A DNA stretch of 64,000 nucleotides, taken from contig NZ_VCEK01000004.1 of assembly GCF_005862235.1 (NCBI RefSeq), forward strand, positions 633,869 through 697,868, read 5' to 3'. Positions within the stretch are counted from its first letter, which is position 1. Each line of letters starts with the position of its first letter. The position numbers and the translations under genes were made by a program. Shown piece by piece: positions 1 to 49,300 of this stretch. The stretch comes from Saccharomonospora piscinae (GTDB lineage Bacteria > Actinomycetota > Actinomycetes > Mycobacteriales > Pseudonocardiaceae). Below the pieces are notes generated by a model that was not told the DNA's origin, searched no databases, and saw only the letters and a program-made list of their open reading frames with translations.

Positions 1-3000
1 AGCGTGATCTCCGGGCGGATCTCCTACTTCTTCGGCATGGCCGGGCCCGCGGTGACGGTGGACACCGCGTGCTCGTCGTCGCTGGTGGCGTTGCACTGGG
101 CGTGCCAGGCGGTGCGGTCGGGCGAATGCGACATGGCGTTGACCGGCGGGGTGACTCTGATGTCCAGTCCAGCCGGGTTCGTCGGGTTCAGCCGTCAGCG
201 CGGCCTGGCCGAGGACGGCCGGTGCAAGGCGTTCGGTGCCGACGCGGACGGCATGGGGATGGCCGAAGGCGTCGGCGTGCTCCTGGTGGAGCGGTTGTCG
301 GACGCGCGGCGCAAGGGGCACCGGGTGCTCGGCGTGGTGCGGGGATCGGCGACGAACCAGGACGGCGCGAGCAACGGGCTGACGGCACCGAACGGGCCGT
401 CGCAACAGCGGGTGATCCGGCAGGCGCTGGCCAACGCCGGACTGTCCACGACGGACGTGGACGCCGTGGAGGCGCACGGCACGGGAACCGCGTTGGGCGA
501 CCCGATCGAGGCGCAGGCCCTGCTGGCGACCTACGGCAGGGACCGGCAGGACGCGCCCCCGCTGTGGTTGGGCTCGATCAAGTCGAACATCGGGCATTCG
601 CAGGCCGCCGCCGGAGCGGCCGGCGTGATCAAGATGGTGCTCGCACTCCAGCACGGACTCCTGCCGAGAACGTTGCACGTCGACGAGCCGACGTCGCATG
701 TGGACTGGACGGCCGGTGGTGTCGAGTTGCTCGCCGAGCCGATGCCTTGGCCGGAGACCGGGCGTGCCCGGCGTGCCGGTGTGTCCTCGTTCGGGATGAG
801 CGGGACGAATGCGCACGTGGTGGTGGAGCAGGCGCCGGAGGCGGACGTGGTGGAGCAGGCGCCGGAGGTGGAGCCGGAGCCGGTCCTGGGTGTGTGGGTG
901 GTGTCGGGTCGGGCGGAGTTGGCGTTGCGTGGGCAGGCGGCGCGGTTGCGGTCGTTTGTGTCCGGTGGATGTGGGTTTGGTGTGGGTGATGTGGGGTTGT
1001 CGTTGGGTGTGTCGCGGGCGGCGTTGGAGTATCGGGCGGCGGTGGTCGGTTCGAGCGCGGAGTTGGAGCGTGGGTTGGGTGCGGTGGCTGAGGGTGTGGT
1101 GTCGGGGAATGTGGTGTCGGGGTTGGTGGAGGGTGGTGTGGTGTCGCCGGTGTTGGTGTTTCCGGGGCAGGGTGCGCAGTGGGTGGGGATGGGTCGTGGG
1201 TTGGTGGCGGAGTCTGAGGTGTTCGCGGGGTGGATGGGTCGGTGTGGTGCGGCGTTGGCGCCGTTTGTGGAGTGGGATCTGCTGGAGGTGCTGGGTGATG
1301 AGGAGTTGTTGGCTCGGGTTGATGTGGTGCAGCCGGTGTTGTGGGCGGTGATGGTGTCGTTGGCGGAGTTGTGGCGTGCGGTGGGTGTGGAGCCTGCGGG
1401 TGTGATCGGTCATTCGCAGGGTGAGATCGCCGCCGCTGTCGTGGCGGGTGGTTTGTCGTTGGAGGACGGCGCGCGGGTGGTGGCGTTGCGTAGTCGGGCG
1501 TTGCGGCGGTTGGCCGGTGCCGGGGGCATGGTGTCGGTGGCGGCGTCGGAGGCGGAGGTGGCCGCCCGGCTGCGGGATGGGTTGTCGATCGCCGCGGTCA
1601 ACGGGCCCGGATCGGTGGTGGTCTCGGGTACGCCGGAGGCGCTGGACGCGCTGCTCGCTGAGTGCGAAGGCGACGGTGTTCGGGCCCGCCGGGTGGCGGT
1701 GGATTACGCCTCTCATTCCGAGCAGGTGGATGTTCTCGAAGCCGAACTCGCTGAGGCTTTGGCGTCGATCAGGCCGGTGTCGGCCGAGGTCGCGGTGTAT
1801 TCCACGTTGACTGGGCGGGCGTTGGACACGGCGGAGATGGATGCGGGGTACTGGTTCCGGAATCTGCGGAATCCGGTGCGGTTCGACGACGCCACGCGGT
1901 CCGCGATCACCGAGGGTCACCGGACTTTCCTGGAAGTCAGCCCGCATGCGGTGTTGACGATGAGCCTTCAGGAACACCCCGACGTTGTGGCGTTGGATAC
2001 GTTGCGGCGAGGGGAGGAGGAGTCGCGCCGGTTTATGACGGCGGTGGCGGCGGCTCACGTGCATGGTGTGGCGGTCGACTGGCACGCTGTGTATCCGGGG
2101 GCGCGCCGGGTTGATCTGCCGACGTATGCCTTCCAGCACCAACGCTTCTGGCCCGAGCCCGTTGCCACCGCCGAACCGGAATCGGTGGAGGACCGGCAGT
2201 TCTGGGACAGCGTCGAGCAGGGTGATGCCGCTGAGCTGGCGGACGTGCTGGCTGTCGACGAGGCCGCGCTCACGCCGGTGTTGCCCGCGTTGTCGCGGTA
2301 CCGGCAGGCGCGCCGTGCCCGCTCGGCGGCCGATTCGTGGCGGTACCGGATCAGCTGGACACCGTTGACGCTTCCCGCCCCCACGCCACCGCGCGGGCGC
2401 TGGCTGGTGGTCGCTCCCGCCGATCAGGCCGACCATCCCGTCGTCACCCAGGTGGTCGCGGCGCTGCCGGAGGCGAGCACGCTCACCGTCGACACCGCCG
2501 ATCTCGACCGCGAGACCCTGACCGGACACCTCGGCGACGACACCGATCTCGCCGGCGTGATCTCCCTGCTCGCTCTGCGGCACGACCCCGATCCGGACAC
2601 CCCGGTTCCGGCCGCGCTCGCGGCCAACCTGGCGCTCGCCCAGGCGCTGTTCGGCACGGACAGTGCGGCTCCACTGTGGGTCGTGACCACCGGCGCCACC
2701 ACCGACGAGCCGGTACCCGACCAAGCCGCCCACTGGGGACTCGGCCGCGTACTCGCCCTCGAACACCCCGAACGCTGGGGCGGCCTGGTCGACCTGGCAC
2801 TCGACGACGTCTCCGACGCGACCGAGTTCGCCGGGCGGCTTCACTCGGTGCTCGCCTCGCCGGGGGGCGAGGACCAGCTCGCGATCCGGCGCGACGGGGT
2901 TCACGCACGCAGGCTCACGCACGCACCGGCGCCGCTCGGTGCCGACGACACCTGGCGGCCCCGGGGCACCGTGCTCATCACCGGTGGCACCGGCGCACTG

Positions 3001-4035
3001 GGCGCGCACGTCGCGCGGTGGCTCGCCGACCGGGGAGCCGAGCACCTCGTGCTCGCGAGCCGGAGCGGAACCGGCGCGCCGGGCTCGGCGGAACTCGCGG
3101 CCGAGCTGACCGGGCGTGGTGCCAGGGTGGACGTGGTCGCCTGCGACGTCGGCGACCGGGAACAGATCGACTCGCTGGTGACGACTCTGGCCGCGAACGG
3201 CGACCCGGTCCGCGCCGTGGTGCACACCGCGGGAGTGAGCGTGGACGCGGCGGCCACGGAGCTCGACGACAAGCAGCTCGCGCACACGTTCGCGGGCAAG
3301 ACCGCCGGTGCGCTGCATCTCGACGAACTGCTCGGCGACGACCTCGACGCCTTCGTGGTGTACAGCTCGATCGCCGGCGTCTGGGGAAGCGCGCGGCAGG
3401 GCGCCTACGCCGCCGCCAACGCGACCCTCGACGCGCTCGTGCTGCGCAGGCGAGCGCGCGGCCGGGCCGCCACGGCGATCGCCTGGGGCAGGTGGGCAGG
3501 CGAGAGCATGGCCTCGGACAGCGCGCAGCAGCTGGCGGACCTCGGTCTTGGCCCGATGCCGCAGGAGGCCGCCCTCGCCGTGCTCGGCCAGGCACTCGAC
3601 CACGACGAGGGGCCGCTGGTCGTCGTCGACGTCGACTGGCAGAAATTCGCGCCGTTGTTCACCGCCCGGCGACCCAGCCCGCTGCTGGCGGAGCTGCCCG
3701 AGGTCGGTGACGACACGGCCGAGGACAGCGAAGCCTCGGAGCCGCAGGACGAGACGCGGTCGCTGCGAACCCGGCTCGTCGAGCTGTCCGAAGTGGAACG
3801 CGATCAGCACCTGCTGGACCTGGTGCGCGAGCTGGCCGCGGTCGTGCTCGGCTTTGGGGACGTGACCGCGCTCCGGCCCGACCGCGCCTTCCGTGATCTG
3901 GGAATCGACTCGGCCACGGCCGTGGACCTGCGCAACCGGCTCCAGGCCGCGACGGGTCTGCGACTGCCCGGCGCGCTGGTGTTCGACCATCCGACACCGG
4001 TGCGGCTCGCCGGGTACCTCCGTGGCCGGTTGCTT
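1..4035 (+). other. PKS module 1: KS(partial)-AT(methylmalonyl)-KR(A-type)-ACP
   Basis: Approximate domain edges: KS 1-830, KS-AT linker 830-1150, AT 1156-2010, post-AT linker ending in the LPTYAF motif near 2110-2150, KR structural plus catalytic halves 2329-3700, ACP 3784-4030. The KR Tyr (3406-3408) is preceded by Gln three residues earlier rather than His, which by the usual fingerprint is A1 (L-hydroxyl, unepimerised methyl); this is a family rule, not proof. The linker holds a small 27-nt tandem duplication. The linker and first half of the AT use a TTG/GTG-rich codon style unlike the rest of the gene. Confidence 0.93.
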
Positions 4036-4271
4036 CCCTCGATCGCACCGGAGGACGAGGCCGCGCTGCGGGCGACGCTCGCGACCGTGCCGCTGGAGCG
4101 CCTCCGCGCCGCCGGGGTACTGGACGCCCTGCTCGAACTGGCGTCGACACCAACCGAACCACCAGGGCAGCCCGAGTCGACCGGCGACGCCGCTCCACAG
4201 GACGGCGAGCACGAGATCGACGACATGGACGCCGAAAGCCTCATTCATCTCGCACTCGGGGAGAACGGCCG

Positions 4272-4275
<4 letters not shown>
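1..4275 (+). CDS. Modular type I PKS, C-terminal part (module 1, methylmalonyl, KS-AT-KR-ACP), 5' truncated by window edge
   Basis: The reading frame is already open at base 1, so the true start lies upstream; 1,424 residues are visible. In order: the C-terminal two thirds of a ketosynthase (Cys at codon 70-72 in TACSSS, His at 475-477 and 595-597), an acyltransferase (about 1156-2010; GHSQGE with Ser 1414-1416, YASH at 1705-1716, the methylmalonyl-CoA signature), a ketoreductase (about 2329-3700; GGTGALG loop, Ser-Tyr-Asn present, Tyr 3406-3408, Trp eight residues before Tyr and no LDD, hence A-type) and an ACP (GIDS, Ser 3910-3912). No DH or ER. The end is a C-terminal docking region ([15 protein letters not shown]). 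The stop overlaps the next start as ATGA. It adds a methyl-branched extender and leaves a hydroxyl. It is the only methylmalonyl-type AT in the window that looks functional. An upstream start and further modules are likely but unseen. Confidence 0.97.
820..873 (+). repeat. 27-nt tandem duplication in the KS1-AT1 linker
   Basis: Two adjacent 27-nt units (820-846 and 847-873) share their first 21 bases exactly and encode VVEQAPEAD and VVEQAPEVE. In frame, in a flexible linker, probably neutral slippage. Confidence 0.85.
4258..4263 (+). promoter_or_regulatory. Ribosome binding site of the giant PKS gene
   Basis: GGGGAG lies 8 nt before the ATG at 4272, inside the end of the upstream gene. Together with the ATGA stop/start overlap it supports translational coupling and this start over the internal ATG at 4302. 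Confidence 0.7.
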
Positions 4276-43151
<38,876 letters not shown>

Positions 43152-43397
43152 CCTGCTGACCGGGACCCGCTGACTGGGGGCGGGGCCGGGACCTTAGGGG
43201 TGTTGGGCGTCCGGGGCATCACATAACTTTCCCTACGTCGCGATGAGGGGCCGGCCCGGAGAGTCCGGTGCCGTGAAGGCGGTGTTACCCCCGTGGTTAC
43301 CGAGCCGTCCGGAAGTGGTGTCCGGCGAGCCCGGCAACCCTGCCCGTCGCGGAAACCGCGATGCACGCGCTGTGCTCGGTCGACTCGGTGGGGTTGA
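43152..43397 (+). promoter_or_regulatory. Intergenic region before the M10-M11 PKS gene; possible separate promoter, no clear consensus
   Basis: The only non-coding stretch in the window. It contains a less G+C-rich island around 43219-43240 (CACATAACTTTCC) that could include a -10-like element. No convincing -35/-10 pair with 16-18 nt spacing was found; the best, TTGGGC at 43203 and TAACTT at 43224, has only 15 nt. No strong Rho-independent terminator (hairpin plus T run) follows the giant gene. A short inverted repeat lies about 35 nt before the ATG. The gap contrasts with the overlap and 6-nt spacing of the other two junctions, so an additional transcription start here is plausible but unproven. 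Confidence 0.4.
43345..43363. repeat. Short inverted repeat upstream of the M10-M11 PKS gene
   Basis: TCGCGG-AAA-CCGCGA (43347-43361) is a perfect 6-bp inverted repeat with a 3-nt centre, extendable by one G-U and one C-G pair to 43345-43363. It ends about 35 nt before the start codon. It could be a small hairpin in the leader or an operator half-site pair. In such G+C-rich DNA it may also be chance. Confidence 0.4.
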
Positions 43398-46300
43398 ATG
43401 GCGAACGAAGAGACTCTGCGGGACTACCTCAAGTGGGTCACCGCGGAACTGCACCAGGCCAGGCAGCGAGTGCGGGACCTGGAGGCGGGCGAGAGCGAGC
43501 CGATCGCGATCGTGGCGATGGCCTGCCGGTACCCGGGTGGCGTCGACACACCCGACGACCTGTGGCGGCTCGTGACCTCGGGCACCGACGCGATCGCCCC
43601 CTTCCCCGGTGACCGGGGCTGGCAGCACCAGCTCGACTCGATCGGCGCGCGCGAGGGCGGTTTCCTCGACGACGCGACCGGTTTCGACGCGGAGTTCTTC
43701 GGCATCTCGCCCCGCGAAGCCGTCGCCATGGACCCCCAGCAACGGCTGTTGCTCGAACTCTCCTGGGAGGCGATCGAGCGCTCGGGTATCGCTCTGGCTC
43801 CCCTGCGGGGCACCAGCACCAGCGTGTTCGCGGGAGTCACCAGCCAGGACTACGCCGGTGTGCTGAGCCAGTCGCCGGACGGCTCAGCCGGACACGCGAT
43901 GACCGGAACCTCGCCGAGCATCGTCTCCGGACGGATCGCCTACGCGCTGGGGCTGGAGGGCGGGGCCGTCTCGGTCGACACCGCCTGCTCCACGTCGCTG
44001 GTCGCGATGCACCTCGCCGCCGCGGCGCTGCGGCGCGACGAGTGCTCACTGGCCATCGCGGGCGGGGCCAGCGTGATGGCCACCCCGACCGCGTTCCTCG
44101 GTTTCGACGAGCAGGGCGGGCTCGCCGCGGACGGCCGCTGCAAGCCCTTCGCCGCGTCCGCCGACGGCACGTCGTGGAGCGAGGGCGCGGCCGTCGTGCT
44201 GCTCGAACGCCTCTCCGACGCGCGCAGGGCGGGCCACCAGGTGCTGGCCGTCCTCCGCGGTTCGGCGGTCAACTCCGACGGCGCGTCCAACGGTCTCACG
44301 GCCCCGAACGGACCGGCACAGCAGCGCGTCATCCTCTCGGCACTCGCCGACGCCACCCTGTCACCCTCCGAGGTGGACGCCGTCGAGGCGCACGGCACCG
44401 GAACCGCGCTCGGCGACCCGATCGAGGCGGACGCGCTGCTCGCCACCTACGGTCAGGACCGCCAGGACGACCGGCCGTTGCTGCTCGGCTCGGTGAAGTC
44501 CAACATCGGCCACGCCCAGGCTGCGGCCGGAATCGCCGGCGTGATCAAGATGGTGCTGGCCATGCGGCACGGCGTGCTGCCGCGAACACTGCACGTCGAC
44601 GCCCCGACCCCGCATGTGGACTGGAACTCGGGCGGGGTCGAGCTGCTGACGGAGCAGGTGCCGTGGCCGGAGACGGGCGGGCTCCGGCGCGCCGGGATCT
44701 CGGCGTTCGGCATGAGCGGGACGAACGCCCACCTCATCCTCGAACAGCCCTCCGACGAGGACTCCGACGGAAACTCCGACGAAGACTCCGTCGTGCCGCC
44801 GGTGCTGCCCTGGGTCATCTCGGCGCGAACGGATGCCGCGCTGCGGGAGCAGGCGGAACGCATCAGGTCCTACGTGGAGGACACGAGCCCGCGTGCCGTG
44901 GACGTGGGTGCCGCCCTCGCGAGCCGCACGCCGTTCGAGCACCGTGCCGTCGTCTTCGAACCCGGCCAGCTCGGCACCCTCGGCAGGGGCGCCGTGCGTG
45001 GCACGGCGTCGGCGGGGCGAACGGCCTTCCTGTTCACCGGGCAGGGCGCGCAGTGGAGCGGGATGGGCAAGGGCCTGTACGAGGCGTTCCCCGCGTTCGC
45101 GGAGGCGTTCGACGCGGTGTGCGCGGAGCTGGACGGCCCGCTCGGCAGGCCGGTGCGGGACGTCGTCTTCGACGGCGGCGAGCTGCTCGACCAGACGGCC
45201 TGCACACAGGCGGCGCTGTTCGCGTTCGAGGTGGCGTTGTTCCGGCTCGTCGAGTCGTGGGCGGCGACCCCGGACTTCGTGCTCGGCCACTCGATCGGCG
45301 AGGTGGTGGCCGCTCACGTGACGGGCGTGCTGTCGCTGGCCGACGCCTGCACCCTCGTGGCCGCCCGTGGCAGGCTGATGCAGGCGCTGCCCTCCGGCGG
45401 AGCGATGGTGTCGCTGCGGGCACGCGAGGACGAGGTCCTGCCGCTGCTGACCGACGGGGTGTCGCTGGCCGCGGTGAACGGGCCCGACTCCGTCGTGCTG
45501 TCCGGTGACGAGGACGCCGTGGCGGCGCTCGTCGCACGGTTCGCCGACCGGAGTTCCAAGCGGCTGTCGGTCAGCCATGCGTTCCACTCCCCCCGGATGG
45601 ACGGCATGCTCGACGACTTCCGCGCGGTCGTCGAGGGCCTGTCGTTCGGTACGCCGACGATCCCGCTCGTGTCCAATGTGACCGGTGAGCTGGCCGGGCC
45701 GGAGCTGGGCACCGCCGACTACTGGGTCCGGCACGTGCGCGAGACCGTGCGGTTCGCCGCAGGGCTGGAGTGCCTCGCGGGCCGTGGCGTCACCCGCTAC
45801 CTGGAGGTGGGGCCGGACGCCGTGCTCACGGCCCTGGGACAGGACTGCCTTCCCGACGCGCTGTTCGTGCCCGCCGTACGCAGGGACCGGGACGAACCCG
45901 AGGGGCTCGTCGTCGCCGCCGCCACGGTGTACTGCGACGGCGCGAACGTCGACTGGAGTGCCTACTACGGGCACCGCTCGGGCGCGCGCGTGGAGTTGCC
46001 GACGTACGCCTTCCAGCACACCCGGTTCTGGCCGACGGTCCTGGAGCGTCCCACCGGGCACGACATGGACCCCGCCGACGTCCGCTTCTGGGAGGCCGTC
46101 GAGGCGGAGGACAGCGCCGCGCTGGCGCGGGTACTGGACGTCGACGACGTGGCCTCCGTCGCGGGCACGCTTCCCGCGCTGTCGTCGTGGCGCAGGCGGC
46201 GGCGCGTCGACGACACCATCGGCTCGTGGCGGTACCGCGAGAGCTGGCGTCCGGTGACCGTGACCGGAGACGCGGCGCCCGCGGGGACGTGGTGGGTGAT

Positions 46301-49300
46301 CAGCCCGGAGTGGCGGGCCGACGACGCGATCACGGCGGTGGCGAACGCGCTGGCGGAGGGCCTGTCCCGGTCCGGTGCCGACGTCGTGCCGCTCGCCGTC
46401 CCGTGCGACGCCGCCGACGAGCTCGCCGCGCGGTTGGCGGGGGCGCCGGAACCGGACGGTGTGATCTCGCTGCTGGCGCTCGCTGACCACCAGCCGGACG
46501 GCGGAGGGCAGACCGCGGCCGACGCGGTTTCCGTCGGCCTGGCCGCCACGGACGCCCTGGTGAAGGCACTCGGCGGCAGCGAGCGAAGCGCCCCGTTGTG
46601 GTGCGTGACGAGGTCCGCGGTCTCGGCGGGCCGGTGGGACGAGGCCGTCGATCCGGTGCAGGCGATGACCTGGGGCTACGGCCGGGTGGCCGCCCTCGAG
46701 CTGCCCACCGTGTGGGGCGGCCTGCTCGACCTGCCACAGCAGCTCGACGACCGTGCCGTCACGCGCGTGTGCGGCGTGCTGTGCGGCACGGAGGACCAGG
46801 TGGCGGTCCGGGCCTCCGGAGTGCTCGCGCGGCGGCTGGAACGCGCGCGGGAACCGGGCCGTGCCGGGACACCAGAGACGCCAGCGACACCCTGGACCCC
46901 GCGTGGCACCGTCCTGATCACCGGCGGCACGGGCGGCATCGGCGGGCACCTGGCCCGCTGGCTCGCGAGCGCGGGCGCCTCCCATCTCGTGCTCACCAGC
47001 AGGCGCGGCGCGGACGCGCCCGGCGCCGCCGAGCTGACCGCCGAACTCGGCGAACTCGGCGCGCGCGTCACGGTGGCCGCCTGCGACGTCGCGGACCGCG
47101 ACGCGCTCGCCGACCTCGTCGCCGGGCTCCGCTCCGACGGCGAGACGATCTCGGCCGTCGTGCATGCGGCGGGCGTCAGCCAGCAGAGCCCGATCGGCGA
47201 GACCGGTCGCGCCGAGTTCGCCCGTATCGCGTCGGGCAAGGTCGCGGGTGCCGCCAACCTGCACGCGCTCTTCGCCGACGAGCCGCTCGACGCCTTCGTG
47301 CTCTTCTCGACGGTCGCCGCCGCGTGGGGAAGCGCTGGGCAGGGCGCGTACGCCGCCGCGGGCGCCTACGTCGACGCGCTCGCCACCCGACGGCGGGCGG
47401 CGGGGCTGCCCGCGACCTCGGTCGCCTGGGGCCTGTGGAGCGGCGGCGGAATGGCCACGGGGTCGACGGAGGAGCACCTGGCCAGGCGTGGCCTGCGCGC
47501 CATGCCCGTCGAGCTGGCGGTCACGGCACTGCGCAAGGCCGTCGAGGGCGGCGAGGCCACCGTGACCGTCGCCGACGTGGAATGGGAGCGGTTCGCTCCC
47601 TCGTTCGCGTCGGTCCGGCCGAGCCCGCTGCTCGCCGACCTGCCCGAGGTCAGGGACGCGCTCGACACCGGGGACCAAGACACGGGCGAGCAGTCCTGGC
47701 TCCGGCGCGAACTGGCCGCGGCGAGGCCGCGCGAACGCGACGACGCCGTTCTCGAACTGGTCCGTACCGAGGCCGCCGCCGCGCTCGGCTACGCCTCGGC
47801 CGGGGAACTGCCAGCCGACCGCGCCTTCCGTGACCTCGGCTTCGACTCGATCACCGCGGTGGACTTCCGCAACCGCGTCAACGCGGCGACCGGCCTTCGC
47901 CTGCCGACCACGCTGGCCTTCGACCATCCCACAGCGGCCGAGGTCACGGCACGGGTCGTCACCGAGGTCTTCGGCACCGACCCGGCGGGCGAGCACGCGG
48001 TGGTCCCCGGCGACGGGGTCCTCACCCACGAGGACGATCCGGTCGTCATCGTCGGCATCAGCTGCCGCTTTCCCGGCGGCGTGCGTTCTCCCGAGCAGCT
48101 GTGGCGGCTGCTGGCCGACGGGGTCGACGCGGTGGGCGAGTTCCCGTCCGACCGGGGCTGGGACGTCGACGCGCTCTTCGACGTCGACCCGGACAAGCCG
48201 GGCGGCTCCTACAGCACGCAGGGCGGCTTCCTCGACGGCGCCACGGAGTTCGACGCGGGCTTCTTCGGCATCTCGCCCCGCGAGGCGCTGGCCATGGACC
48301 CCCAGCAGCGGCTGCTGCTGGAGTTGTCGTGGGAGGCCTTCGAGCGGGCGGGTATTCCACCGGGCAGCGCGCGGGGGAGCCGGACGGGCGTGTTCGTCGG
48401 CGCCTCCCCGCAGGGGTATGGCAACGGTGTCGCCGACGTGCCCGACGGGGTCGCCGGGTACCTCATGACGGGCACCTCCACCGCGGTCCTCTCCGGCCGG
48501 ATCGCCTACACGATGGGTCTTGAGGGCCCTGCGGTCACGGTGGACACCGCGTGCTCGTCGTCGCTGGCCGCGCTCCACCTCGCGGCGCAGGCACTGCGGG
48601 GCGGCGAATGTGCGCGGGCACTGGTGGGCGGGGTCGCCGTGATGGCCACTCCGGGAACGTTCGTGGAGTTCAGCAGGCAACGCGGCCTCGCGGCGGACGG
48701 TCGCTGCAAGGCCTTCGCCGACGCGGCGGACGGGACCGGATGGTCCGAGGGCGTCGGCGTGCTCGTCGTCGAGCGGCTGTCCGACGCACGAGCGCACGGT
48801 CACGAGGTGCTGGCCGTGGTCCGCGGGTCGGCGGTCAACTCCGACGGTGCCTCCAACGGCCTCAGCGCCCCGAACGGACCGTCGCAGCGCCGGGTGATCC
48901 AGCAGGCGCTCGCCGCGGCGCGGCTCACGCCGGAGCAGGTGGACGCCATCGAGGGCCACGGCACCGGCACCACGCTCGGCGACCCGATCGAGGCGCAGGC
49001 ACTGCTGGGCACCTACGGCCAGGGCAGGCCCGCCGAGCGGCCCGCGCTGCTCGGCGCGATCAAGTCGAACCTCGGTCACACGCAGGCCGCCTCCGGGCTC
49101 GCCGGAGTGATCAAGATGGTGCTGGCGATGCGGCACGGCGTCCTGCCACGCACGCTGCACGTCGACCGGCCGACCTCCGGGGTCGACTGGTCCACGGGTG
49201 CGGTGTCGCTGCTGACCGAGCAGGTCGACTGGCCGGACACGGGCGAGCCCAAGCGCGCCGCGGTGTCCTCGTTCGGCGTCAGCGGCACCAACGTCCACAC

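Noticed and set aside
43152-43200. Terminator after the giant PKS gene
   Set aside because: G/C-rich tracts are present but no stable hairpin followed by a T run could be drawn.
43203-43229. Possible -35/-10 promoter (TTGGGC and TAACTT)
   Set aside because: Spacing of 15 nt and a poor -10 match; not better than chance, so reported only as part of the intergenic region.
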